Assembly (NCBI RefSeq): GCF_052113205.1
Contig: NZ_JBFRCU010000036.1
Span: 1 to 64,000, forward strand
Direction of reading: 5' to 3'
Length of the DNA stretch: 64,000 nt
From: Inquilinus sp052113205
GTDB taxonomy: Bacteria; Pseudomonadota; Alphaproteobacteria; DSM-16000; Inquilinaceae
Shown in pieces: positions 54,410 to 64,000 of this stretch; position 1 is the stretch's first letter; every line of letters begins with the position of its first letter. Under the pieces are notes generated by a model. The model had not been told where the DNA came from. It saw nothing but the letters and a program-made list of their open reading frames with translations, and ran no database searches. Both the position numbers and the translations under genes were made by a program.

Positions 54410-55498
54410 TCAGTCTGGCAGCACCTCGAACACCAGCGCCTTGGTCACTTGCACCGGGTTGAAGTTGTCGTCGGACAGCACGACCAGGCTGCGATGGCCG
54501 TTGGCGAGGTCCGGGCCCCAGCCCATCGCCTCGAAGTTGTCGAGGGCGACGCCGAGCCTGCCGAAATCCAGCAGCAGGGTCTTCTGCATGGCGAGCCAGC
54601 TGCCGTCGAGCAGCGAATCGAGCCCGGAGACATCCGTGGCCAGGGTGGGATCGGCGCGGTACAGCCGGATCGAGTTGCCGCGGCCCTGGGCATAGGCTCG
54701 CTCCAGCACCAGGAACGTGCCGTCGCCGGCCGGCAGAATCTCCGACACGCCATTGTCAGCCAAGCCGCCCGGAAGCAGCGGCGCCACCGGGATCGGGTCA
54801 GTGACATAGACGTGCTCCGGCCCTGGCGCACCGGTCGCCGCGTCGAAGCTGGCGAAGCGCACCGGGCTGCCCCGGGCCAGCAAGGCTGCCGGCCCGTCCT
54901 GGACGAGGGCGTTCTCCAGCGACACGAACAGGGTGTGGCCATCGGGCGAGAGCGCCAGCCCCTCGAACACCAGGTTGTCGCGCGGGCCGAAATTCTTGTC
55001 CTCGGAGGCGTGGTAGCGCTGCGGCAGGTCGAAGCCGCGCTGCCAGCGCCCGTCCGGCGCGGCGACGCTGATCGCCGGGTCGATCCCGGCCTTCACCCCG
55101 CCCTCGCTGCTCCAGTACAGCAGGCCCGAGGCAGGATCGCGGCGGATCGCTTCGGGATCGACGCTCTTCGGCGCGAAGGTGGCACCCGCTGTATCGCGCA
55201 GAGTGGTCACGCCGGTGACGCTGATGCCACGCACCGCGTCGGAATCGTAGTCGATCGACAGGGTGTAGAAGCGGGCCGGCGCCTTCTCCGACCGGTCGTC
55301 GCTGAGGGCGATCCAGTGCCGGGCAGCCGGATCCCAGTCCAACCCCGACAGGCCGCCGACAGGCATGCCCTGGTACTCCAGCCCCTTCGGCAGCGCTGCC
55401 TCGCCGATCAGCCGCAGTTGTCCGATCCCCTCCGCCCCGGCCGGCAGCGCGGCACAGGCCAGCAGCGCACCGAGCATGGCGATCCCGAACTTGCCCAT
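54410..55498 (-). CDS. Esterase-like phytase family protein, exported
   Basis: A 362-aa protein of the phytase-like (PF13449) beta-propeller group with signal peptide (MGKFGIAMLGALLACAALPAGAE). Characteristic segments: PVGGLSGLDWDPAARHWIALSDD, DPEAIRRDPASGLLYWSSEGG, DNLVFEGLALSPDG and a final NFEAMGW. Activity towards phytate is not shown for most members. Start at MGKFG with GGGGAGA 9-10 nt upstream. Confidence 0.85.
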   Translation of the reverse strand: MGKFGIAMLGALLACAALPAGAEGIGQLRLIGEAALPKGLEYQGMPVGGLSGLDWDPAARHWIALSDDRSEKAPARFYTLSIDYDSDAVRGISVTGVTTLRDTAGATFAPKSVDPEAIRRDPASGLLYWSSEGGVKAGIDPAISVAAPDGRWQRGFDLPQRYHASEDKNFGPRDNLVFEGLALSPDGHTLFVSLENALVQDGPAALLARGSPVRFASFDAATGAPGPEHVYVTDPIPVAPLLPGGLADNGVSEILPAGDGTFLVLERAYAQGRGNSIRLYRADPTLATDVSGLDSLLDGSWLAMQKTLLLDFGRLGVALDNFEAMGWGPDLANGHRSLVVLSDDNFNPVQVTKALVFEVLPD

Positions 55499-55589
55499 GG
55501 ACATTCTCCCCGACATTCGCGGCCCTGTTGACCACGGCGGCGCGACAACGGCATGACGAGCCTGTGTTGGCTTGATGACGGAGCGGCGG

Positions 55590-56435
55590 ATGGACAACCC
55601 GGCGGCCACCCCGGCGAACGATTCCGCCCCGCTGCGGCGCAGCGAAGGTTTCGCCCGTATCGATGGACGCAACCTTTACTGGCAGCGCCTCGATCCGCCC
55701 GGCAGTGCCGGGCGCCTCCCCATCCTTCTTCTACATGAAGGGCTCGGCTCCGTCGCGCAATGGACGCGGCGCGGCGTCGACGTCGCCGTGCGCCTGGCCG
55801 AGGCGACCGGCCATCCGGTGCTGGCGCATGACCGGCTGGGCTTCGGCCGGTCCGACCCGCTGCCGGGGCCGCGCGGCGTCGACTATCTCTATGAGGAAGG
55901 GCGCGAGGCGCTGCCGCGGGTGCTGGACGCGCTCGGGATCGACCGCGCCGGGCTGGTCGGGCACAGCGACGGCGGCAGCATCGCCCTGATCTTCGCTGCG
56001 GCGCATCCCGGCCGCGCCGCCTGGATCGTGACTGAGGCGGCGCATGTCATCGTCGAGGAGGAGACCCTGGCCGGCATCGCCACGGCCCATGCCGCCTTCT
56101 ACGCCCCGGACTCCAGGCTGCGCACCGTGCTGGCCCGCTATCACGGCGACAAGACCGACTTCACCTTCGCCAACTGGGCCGAGCTGTGGCCGACCCCCGG
56201 TTTCCGCAGCTTCGACATGCGCGACGCGCTGCCCTCGATCCGCTGCCCGGTGCTGGCGCTTCAGGGGGCGGAGGACGAATACGGCACCCCAGCCCAGCTG
56301 GACGCGATAAAGGCCAGGGTTTCCGGTCCTTGCGAGACCTGGCTGGNGCCGGATTGCCGGCACGCGCCGCATTTCGAAGCCATCGACCGGGTGCTGCCGC
56401 GGATCGTCGATTTCGCAGTTGCGAACGGTTCTTGA
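55590..56435 (+). CDS. Alpha/beta hydrolase
   Basis: A 281-aa cytoplasmic hydrolase. LLLHEGLGSVAQW is the oxyanion region and GHSDGGS holds nucleophile Ser126. The Asp is in QGAEDEYG and the His in CRHAPHFE. A GGAG-like site favours MDNPAAT at 55590 over an ATG 18 nt earlier. An N at 56347 makes one residue unknown. It precedes acnA by 90 bp on the same strand but is probably separately controlled. Confidence 0.85.
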   Translation: MDNPAATPANDSAPLRRSEGFARIDGRNLYWQRLDPPGSAGRLPILLLHEGLGSVAQWTRRGVDVAVRLAEATGHPVLAHDRLGFGRSDPLPGPRGVDYLYEEGREALPRVLDALGIDRAGLVGHSDGGSIALIFAAAHPGRAAWIVTEAAHVIVEEETLAGIATAHAAFYAPDSRLRTVLARYHGDKTDFTFANWAELWPTPGFRSFDMRDALPSIRCPVLALQGAEDEYGTPAQLDAIKARVSGPCETWLXPDCRHAPHFEAIDRVLPRIVDFAVANGS

Positions 56436-56445
56436 CCCGTTGCAT

Positions 56446-56474
56446 TTGAACGGCTTGCGCGGACGCGCTACATG
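56446..56474 (+). promoter_or_regulatory. Candidate sigma-70 promoter of acnA
   Basis: TTGAAC and TACATG are separated by 17 bp, about 50 bp before the acnA start. The -10 match is weak. Confidence 0.35.
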
Positions 56475-56525
56475 AAGGCCGCACAGCCCATTTCGCGATC
56501 AGCCTTCGACCGAAGGAGCCCTTCC

Positions 56526-59213
<2,688 letters not shown>

Positions 59214-59460
59214 GCCGTTCCGTCATCTGCGTCTTCGGAAAGCCCGGCGCGAGCCGGGCTTTTCTGCTTTCTGTGGCCTGCACGACAACAGCAGCGACGA
59301 TCCGGCGCACCTGGTGACCGACAGGGAACCGATCCGCCGTTCGATCCTTGTTGGGCGGTGGCGACGGCATGGCCGGAAATTCGATTCCGGCGGAATAAGC
59401 GTCGCCATCCGGGCGTCCTAGGAAGGTCACCGGGTAGAGCAACAGCAACGAGGGGGCCGG

Positions 59461-59805
59461 ATGCCCATCGATGAGATCGGCGCGGCGGCGCTGTCGACGC
59501 CGAACCAGGTTCTCGAAGTCACCGCGGCGATCGTCGCCGCGCATCTGCGCGGAACCGCGACCTCGGCCGCGCATGTGCCGGAGATCATCCGGCAGGTCTA
59601 TGACGCCCTGACCGAGCTGGTCGAGGGTTCCGGGGCGGAGGAGGCGCCCCGTCCCGTGGTCGATGCAGCCTCGCACCGCCAGATCGCCGAGCCACTTCCG
59701 GACGCCGCGCTGCCCTGGCGCGAGACCACGGCCTTGCGCGGCATGCGCGCCGGCACCCGGATCGGCGAGACCCCGCGCGAGCGCTTCCGCTCACGGTATC
59801 GCTGA
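59461..59805 (+). CDS. MucR/Ros N-terminal-domain protein without zinc finger
   Basis: A 114-aa protein with AGGGGG upstream of ATG. Residues about 15-55 (NQVLEVTAAIVAAHLRGTAT, then HVPEIIRQVYDALTEL) match the N-terminal oligomerisation domain of MucR/Ros regulators. The C2H2-type zinc finger that normally follows (ICLEDGKKFKSL) is absent, replaced by a Pro/Ala-rich and basic tail (GETPRERFRSRYR). No finger sequence lies downstream in any frame, so this is not a frameshift. It could titrate or modulate full-length MucR; that is inference. Confidence 0.75.
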   Translation: MPIDEIGAAALSTPNQVLEVTAAIVAAHLRGTATSAAHVPEIIRQVYDALTELVEGSGAEEAPRPVVDAASHRQIAEPLPDAALPWRETTALRGMRAGTRIGETPRERFRSRYR

Positions 59806-59833
59806 CCGGGAAGGCCTCGACGATTCCAAATAA

Positions 59834-59866
59834 AAAGGGCGGCACCCGTCTCGGATGCCGCCCTTT
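59834..59866. terminator. Bidirectional terminator
   Basis: AAAGGGCGGCA and TGCCGCCCTTT form a perfect 11-bp stem with an 11-nt loop between convergent genes; A and T runs flank it. Confidence 0.85.
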
Positions 59867-59891
59867 CTGATTCGGTGCCCGATGCGGACCG

Positions 59892-60098
59892 TCAGGAAAC
59901 CTGCAGGTTCGCCGCCGACTCCCGGCCATCACGGCCGCGCGCCAACTCGAACGTGACCTGCTGCCCCTCATTGAGGGACCGCAGCCCGGCCGCTTCCACA
60001 GCCGAGATGTGCACGAACACGTCCTTGCCGCCGTTGTCCGGCTGGATGAACCCGAAGCCCTTGGTGGTGTTGAACCACTTCACGGTACCAGTCGCCAT
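59892..60098 (-). CDS. Cold-shock domain protein (CspA family)
   Basis: A 68-aa OB-fold RNA chaperone. RNP1 is KGFGFIQ and RNP2 is VFVHIS, with the family opening MATGTVKWFN. GGAG upstream of ATG. The long upstream stretch to about 60290 may be a structured cold-shock leader. Confidence 0.96.
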   Translation of the reverse strand: MATGTVKWFNTTKGFGFIQPDNGGKDVFVHISAVEAAGLRSLNEGQQVTFELARGRDGRESAANLQVS

Positions 60099-60292
60099 AC
60101 GTCTTCACTCCATAGGCGGCCGAGGCCGCCGTCGTTCACGGCCGAATGAGGTCCCGGCCGGTCGGCCAAGTGAGCCGAAGCCAGTCACATAGGCAACGTT
60201 TCGGCCGTCGCCTAGTCACCCGATGCGGATTCGACCGAAACTTGCGCGAGCGCGCTGCGCGACGGCTCAAGCCGCAACCGGTCCGACTAAGC

Positions 60293-60320
60293 AGATATGG
60301 CGGCCGACACCGCTATATCT
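60293..60320. promoter_or_regulatory. Inverted repeat upstream of ModA-like gene
   Basis: AGATATGGCGG and CCGCTATATCT are 11-bp arms with one mismatch around CCGACA. The half-site resembles the CGCTATAT of ModE boxes, but the halves face the opposite way. TTGAAC-N17-TAGCGT (60323-60351) just downstream could be the promoter of the binding-protein gene. Confidence 0.5.
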
Positions 60321-60381
60321 GATTGAACATATCGAAAGAGGCGGCTAGCGTCCGGCTGCGGAACAGCGGCGGAGGAAGGCC

Positions 60382-61194
60382 ATGCGACGGCTGGCGGCGG
60401 TTGTCATCGGATGCATGCTGCTGGCGGTGCCCGCCGCGGCGGCGGATCCGGCCCTGACCCTGTACGGTGCCGGCAGCCTGCGAGGCGCCATGCTGCGGAT
60501 CACCGAGGCCTACCGGCAGTCGGGCGGCGCCGAGGTGACCGTGAGCTTCGGCCCTTCCGGCACGATGCGGGAAAAGATCGAGGCCGGCGACAAGGTCGAC
60601 ATCTTCACCTCGGCCGACACCGGCCATCCCCAGAGGCTGAACCAGGAGGGGCTGGGCAGGCCGCTGGTGGTGTTCGCCCGCAACCGGCTGTGCGCCATCG
60701 CCGCGCCGAGGGTCGGGCTGACGGCCGACAACGTGCTCGACCGCGCCCTCGACCCGGCGGTCCGGCTCGGCACCTCGACGCCGAAGAGCGACCCGTCTGG
60801 CGATTACACCTGGGCGATGTTCCGCAAGGCCGAGGCGATCCGCCCGGGCGCCTTCGCCGCGCTGGACGGGAAGGCGCTGCAGCTGGTCGGGGCGCCCGAC
60901 AGCGCGCGGAAGCTGGGGCTGCCCGAGGACGCCAACGCCGCCGCCTGGCTGATCGAGCACGACAAGGCGGACATGTTCCTGGGCTACTGCACCAGCGGCA
61001 AGGCGGCGCAGGCGGAGCGGCCCGATCTCGTGGTGGTGCCGCTGCCGAAAGAGCTGGCGGTCGGCGCCGCCTACGGGCTGACGGTGCTGAAGGATGCGCC
61101 GCCTGAGGCCTATCGCCTGGCGCTGTTCATCCTGTCCCCGGCCGGCCAGGCGATCCTGGCAGAATCAGGTTTCGACACGCCGACCACGCCCTGA
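60382..61194 (+). CDS. ModA-like periplasmic substrate-binding protein, orphan
   Basis: A 270-aa binding protein with signal peptide (MLLAVPAAAA). It follows the ModA pattern: LTLYGAGSLRGAMLRIT, VSFGPSGTMREKIEAGDKVDIFTSAD, and VRLGTSTPKSDPSGDYTWAMF. The oxyanion Ser/Thr and Tyr in these segments suit molybdate or tungstate, but tungstate/phosphonate-like ligands are possible. No ModB/ModC genes are adjacent. A start site GGAGGAAGGCC precedes the ATG. Confidence 0.85.
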   Translation: MRRLAAVVIGCMLLAVPAAAADPALTLYGAGSLRGAMLRITEAYRQSGGAEVTVSFGPSGTMREKIEAGDKVDIFTSADTGHPQRLNQEGLGRPLVVFARNRLCAIAAPRVGLTADNVLDRALDPAVRLGTSTPKSDPSGDYTWAMFRKAEAIRPGAFAALDGKALQLVGAPDSARKLGLPEDANAAAWLIEHDKADMFLGYCTSGKAAQAERPDLVVVPLPKELAVGAAYGLTVLKDAPPEAYRLALFILSPAGQAILAESGFDTPTTP

Positions 61195-61238
61195 CGTCCG
61201 TTCTCGGCTTACCGATTCTGATTTCAGATTCGTCTCCG

Positions 61239-61262
61239 CCGGCAATCGGCGCCGATTGCCGG
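61239..61262. terminator. Perfect 24-bp palindrome after ModA-like gene
   Basis: CCGGCAATCGGC is followed immediately by its complement. As RNA it would form a hairpin 45 nt after the stop codon; as DNA it could be an operator. The surrounding 61195-61530 is AT-richer than its neighbours and holds no gene. Confidence 0.5.
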
Positions 61263-61472
61263 AATCCTCCCCGGCTGGACGGGCACCGAGCGATTCATTT
61301 TTAGAACTCACATTTTTGGCACAGCTTTCGGTTCGAACTTCACAACCCCAGGCGTTCCGCCAGACACGGCAATGCAACCGACGATCTGCGGAAAGCGCGA
61401 GGTGCTGCCGCCCGGTTTCACATTGAAACCTCTGCGTAGACACGCTCGAAATCTTGTGATGATTCACGATAC

Positions 61473-61497
61473 GGTCATGATTCTGGGTATTATGACC
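61473..61497 (+). promoter_or_regulatory. Promoter/operator of the RTX gene
   Basis: GGTCAT and ATGACC are perfect 6-bp arms around 13 bp. The enclosed TATTAT (61488-61493) is a good -10 box overlapping the right arm, so a bound protein would block it. The RTX start lies 40 bp on. Confidence 0.45.
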
Positions 61498-61536
61498 ACG
61501 GACATAAGGTTTCCAATCATAAGGGAGTAATCAGTC

Positions 61537-62571
61537 ATGCCAAATCTGATCGTGGGAGGACTGGGCGACGACATCCTTGTCGGCGGCACGGGTGACGATC
61601 TGATCATCGACCCCTGGGGCCACGACCGGATCAACGGCGACCTGGGTAACGACACCATCCTGGCGGGCGAAGGCAACGACGTCGCCAAGGGCGGCAGCGG
61701 CGACGACAATGTCGATGGCGGCTCCGGCAACGACCTGCTCCAGGGCAATGACGGCGCCGACACCCTGACCGGCAATCTCGGCGACGACACCATCCGTGGC
61801 GGCGCCGGGGTCGACCACATCAACGGCGACCAGGGCAACGACACGCTTTATGGCGACGACGGCGACGACTTCGTCTTCGGCGGCCAGAACATCGACCATG
61901 TCTATGGCGGTGCCGGCAACGACCACGTCTTCGGCAGCGAAGGCAATGACGCCGTCTATGGCGGCCTGGGCAACGACGTCCTCGCCGGCGACAATGGCCG
62001 CGACACGGCCCGTACCGATGTCGGCGAAGGCAACGACAAGCTCTATGGCGATGCCGGCAACGACACCCTCATCAGCGGCGACGGCAAGGACTACCTCACC
62101 GGCGGCGCCGGTGACGACACCTTCCTGTTCCGCTTCCACGACCCGAAGGCCGGCTCGATCCAGGGCTACAGCAACGTCACGGATTTCGATCCGAGCCATG
62201 ACAGCTTCGCCTTCGATGCGGCCGGCCTCGGCCGTGACGGCGTCGGTGCCAACTTCGTCGACAATGGCGACGGCACGTCCGGCGGCGCGGTGACCAGCTT
62301 CTTCAGCGGTGCGGCGTCCGGCGCGAACGGCGAACACGCGGTCGTGATCACCGACCAGGGCTTCGCTTCGGCCGATGCCGCCGCCAAGGGGATCTCGGGC
62401 GAGACCGCCGGCGACATCATCGCCTATTACGACAGCGCGACCAGCACCGCCAACCTGGCCTATGTCACCTCGTCCGACCACGCGGACACCTTCGTCCACC
62501 TGACGAATGTGCACAGCGTGGCCGACCTGGCGGCCCTGGGCCTGACTGCGTCGGACTTCACCTACGTCTGA
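61537..62571 (+). CDS. RTX calcium-binding secreted protein
   Basis: A 344-aa acidic protein starting directly in the repeat region. About 15-17 GGxGxDxLx nonapeptides (LVGGTGDDLI, VYGGAGNDHVFGSEGND) fill residues 5-200, followed by a C-terminal domain of about 130 residues (FRFHDPKAGSIQGYSNVTDFDP, ending LTASDFTYV) that should carry the type I secretion signal. There is no catalytic or adhesin domain, so a structural or Ca-binding surface-layer-like role is possible. Start has AAGGGAG upstream. No secretion genes nearby. Confidence 0.92.
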   Translation: MPNLIVGGLGDDILVGGTGDDLIIDPWGHDRINGDLGNDTILAGEGNDVAKGGSGDDNVDGGSGNDLLQGNDGADTLTGNLGDDTIRGGAGVDHINGDQGNDTLYGDDGDDFVFGGQNIDHVYGGAGNDHVFGSEGNDAVYGGLGNDVLAGDNGRDTARTDVGEGNDKLYGDAGNDTLISGDGKDYLTGGAGDDTFLFRFHDPKAGSIQGYSNVTDFDPSHDSFAFDAAGLGRDGVGANFVDNGDGTSGGAVTSFFSGAASGANGEHAVVITDQGFASADAAAKGISGETAGDIIAYYDSATSTANLAYVTSSDHADTFVHLTNVHSVADLAALGLTASDFTYV

Positions 62572-62593
62572 TCCGGACGTCCGGAACAGAACC

Positions 62594-62628
62594 GCGCCCC
62601 GCCGTTCGCGGCGGGGCGCTTCTTTTTG
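62594..62628 (+). terminator. Rho-independent terminator of the RTX gene
   Basis: GCGCCCCGCC and GGCGGGGCGC form a perfect 10-bp stem around GTTCGC, followed by TTCTTTTT. Confidence 0.9.
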
Positions 62629-62632
62629 GCGG

Positions 62633-63508
62633 CTAGACCTGAGTCGCGAGCTTGTCCTGGGTCCGAGTCTCGAAGTCGCCGGCGTCGTGGCGCTCGTGCA
62701 ACTGCTCCGACGGGTCGCCGCTCAGGCGATTGACGATGCGGCCGCGCTTCACCGCCGGCCGGGCGTCGATCGCCTTGGCCCAGCGCTGCACGTTCTTGTA
62801 GGTCTGCACGTCCAGGAACTCGGCCGCGCCATAGGCCCGGCCGAGGGCCAGGCCGCCGAACCAGGGCCAGTTCGCCATGTCGGCGATGGTGTACTGGTCG
62901 CCGGCGACGTATTCGCTTTCGGCCAAGCGCCGGTCGAGCACGTCGAGCAGGCGCTTGGCCTCCATGGCATAGCGGTTGATGGCGTATTCGATCTTGGTCG
63001 GGGCGTAGGCGAAGAAATGGCCGAAGCCGCCGCCGAGGAACGGGGCGCTGCCCATCTGCCAGAACAGCCAGGACAGGCATTCGGCGCGCTCGGCGCCCGC
63101 TTCCGGCAGAAACGCCCCGAACTTCTCGGCGAGATGGACCAGGATGGCGCCGGATTCGAAGATCCGGATCGGGGTCGGGCCGCTGCGGTCGACCAGCGCC
63201 GGGATCTTCGAGTTCGGGTTGATCTCGACGAAGCCGCTGCCGAACTGGTCGCCGTCGCCGATCCGGATCGGCCAGGCGTCGTATTCGGCGCCGCTGTGGC
63301 CGGCGGCCAGCAGCTCCTCGAACAGGATCGTCACCTTCTGGCCGTTCGGCGTCGCCAGCGAGTAGAGCTGGAACGGATGGCGGCCGACCGGCAGGGCCTT
63401 GTCATGCGTCGGGCCGGCGATCGGGCGATTGATGTTGGCGAACTGGCCGCCGCTCGCCTTGTCCCAGGTCCAGACCTTCGGCGGCACGTAGTCGGAGGAA
63501 TCACTCAT
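62633..63508 (-). CDS. yghU: Glutathione-dependent disulfide-bond oxidoreductase (YghU type)
   Basis: A 291-aa GST-like protein of the Nu class (YghU/YfcG). The active-site region is LYSLATPNGQKVTILFEEL, with Thr-Pro-Asn in place of the usual Ser/Tyr; SKIPAL carries the cis-Pro and IFESGAILVHLAE the glutathione-binding Glu-Ser. Such enzymes bind two glutathione molecules and reduce disulfides. The long N-terminus (VWTWDKASGGQFANINRPIAGPTHDKALP) is typical of YghU. Start at MSDSSDY; a frame open to 63709 is not coding. Confidence 0.92.
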   Translation of the reverse strand: MSDSSDYVPPKVWTWDKASGGQFANINRPIAGPTHDKALPVGRHPFQLYSLATPNGQKVTILFEELLAAGHSGAEYDAWPIRIGDGDQFGSGFVEINPNSKIPALVDRSGPTPIRIFESGAILVHLAEKFGAFLPEAGAERAECLSWLFWQMGSAPFLGGGFGHFFAYAPTKIEYAINRYAMEAKRLLDVLDRRLAESEYVAGDQYTIADMANWPWFGGLALGRAYGAAEFLDVQTYKNVQRWAKAIDARPAVKRGRIVNRLSGDPSEQLHERHDAGDFETRTQDKLATQV

Positions 63509-63611
63509 TCTCTTGGCTCCCGGTGGGGCGGAGAGGGAATTCGGCGTTCGTTGGAGCGTCGACCCTAGACCGTGATCGTCGCGGAATGAAGCGTTTCCGT
63601 TGCCGTCGCGT

Positions 63612-64000
63612 TCACGGTCTGGGTTTGTTCCGTTCACAGGGCGAGGGCGGCGCCCGGTCGGCGGCGGTGTAGCGCAGCAGCAGGCGCTGCAGCCGGTTGC
63701 GGCTGCCATCGGCCGAGAAGTCGACCGCGGTCAGCGCCACCTGGGCCGAGGGGAAGCGCCACAGCCGCGTCACCAGGCCGGATTCGACGACGCAGCTCTC
63801 GGCTGGCGGTCCCAGCCGGGCGTGGAGGTCGTTGACGAAGGATTGCAGCTCGTCCGGGCCGGGAATCGGCGGCCGCCGCTCGAACAGGATCTGGACCAGC
63901 CTTCCGTCCTTGCGCGCCAGCTCCGGCACCAGGTCGAAGGCGATGCCGCCGACCACCACGTTCTGCACCATGCGTTCGGCATAGAGCGGGCCGAAATCCC
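63612..64000 (-). CDS. Unknown protein, C-terminal part (5' end outside window)
   Basis: The frame is open to the right edge of the window, so the true start is further out. The visible 129 residues (FGPLYAERMVQNVVVGGIAFDLV, then VQILFERRPPIPGPDELQSFVNDL) show no family I recognise. The alternation of short strands and the end in CERNKPRP suggest a small soluble domain, perhaps the tail of a larger protein. Convergent or unrelated to yghU on its left. Confidence 0.6.
   Translation of the reverse strand, partial: DFGPLYAERMVQNVVVGGIAFDLVPELARKDGRLVQILFERRPPIPGPDELQSFVNDLHARLGPPAESCVVESGLVTRLWRFPSAQVALTAVDFSADGSRNRLQRLLLRYTAADRAPPSPCERNKPRP

Noticed and set aside
60293..60320. Canonical ModE box upstream of the ModA-like gene
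   Set aside because: The half-sites face outward and the arms contain GCGG/CCGC, unlike the real ModE box. Listed as an unidentified dyad instead.

Overview
The window is a high-GC (by eye close to 70 percent) chromosomal stretch of an alphaproteobacterium. Gene content points to the Rhodospirillales (Azospirillum/Inquilinus-like) without proving it: a full System I cytochrome c maturation set, gltD before gltB, a MucR-type N-terminal domain, a DUF1328 protein, an Atu4866-family protein, and intergenic palindromes of the kind common in this group. Single N bases (for example at 134, 1389, 50601 and 56347) show that this is draft sequence. Most genes are ordinary metabolism, stress and transport genes. 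Both ends are cut: an RTX protein at the left edge lacks its start, and an unknown gene at the right edge lacks its start.

Layout. 1-8 kb: RTX protein end, an unknown gene followed by a composite palindromic repeat, two periplasmic alpha/beta hydrolases, an M14 carboxypeptidase, an orphan peptide-type binding protein and a secreted cyclase. 7.7-20 kb: rsgA preceded by a 22-codon leader-like ORF, VOC and Atu4866-type small proteins, an SDR/LysR pair, clpB with a recognisable heat-shock promoter, MOSC, an aldo/keto reductase/LysR pair, nitroreductase, GST, and a LysR/tautomerase pair. 20-28 kb: a Tat-type FAD oxidoreductase and gltDB. 28-35 kb: a second copy of the unknown gene with the same composite repeat, a monooxygenase-fold protein, a GT39-like membrane glycosyltransferase, an esterase, an NDUFA9-like protein, tRNA-Ala(CGC), DUF1328, CBS and GNAT proteins.

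35-39 kb is a polar amino acid ABC importer read as ATPase, two tandem binding proteins, then two permeases, with strong hairpins between the segments. 39-47.6 kb is a co-directional ccmAB...ccmCDEFGHI cluster. It is split by about 1.1 kb carrying a SET-domain protein, an orphan RelB-like antitoxin and a palindromic repeat. 47.7-56.4 kb: a secreted Ca-dependent PI-PLC fused to a ricin-type lectin domain with tandem CACGTG palindromes upstream, CreD, an MFS/HlyD drug-efflux pair, a VOC protein, a phytase-like esterase and a hydrolase. 56.5-64 kb: acnA, a MucR-like protein without a zinc finger, a cold-shock protein, an orphan ModA-like binding protein, a complete RTX protein and a YghU-type glutathione protein.

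The most unusual item is a duplicated module at about 0.7-1.55 kb and 28.0-28.9 kb. A protein of unknown function is followed, immediately after its stop codon, by the same ordered set of four palindromes over about 180 bp. Other candidates are the leader ORF before rsgA, the zinc-finger-less MucR-like protein, the lectin-tagged PI-PLC, and several clear dyads upstream of gltD, the ABC operon and the ModA-like gene. No CRISPR array, insertion sequence, phage or integrase was seen.
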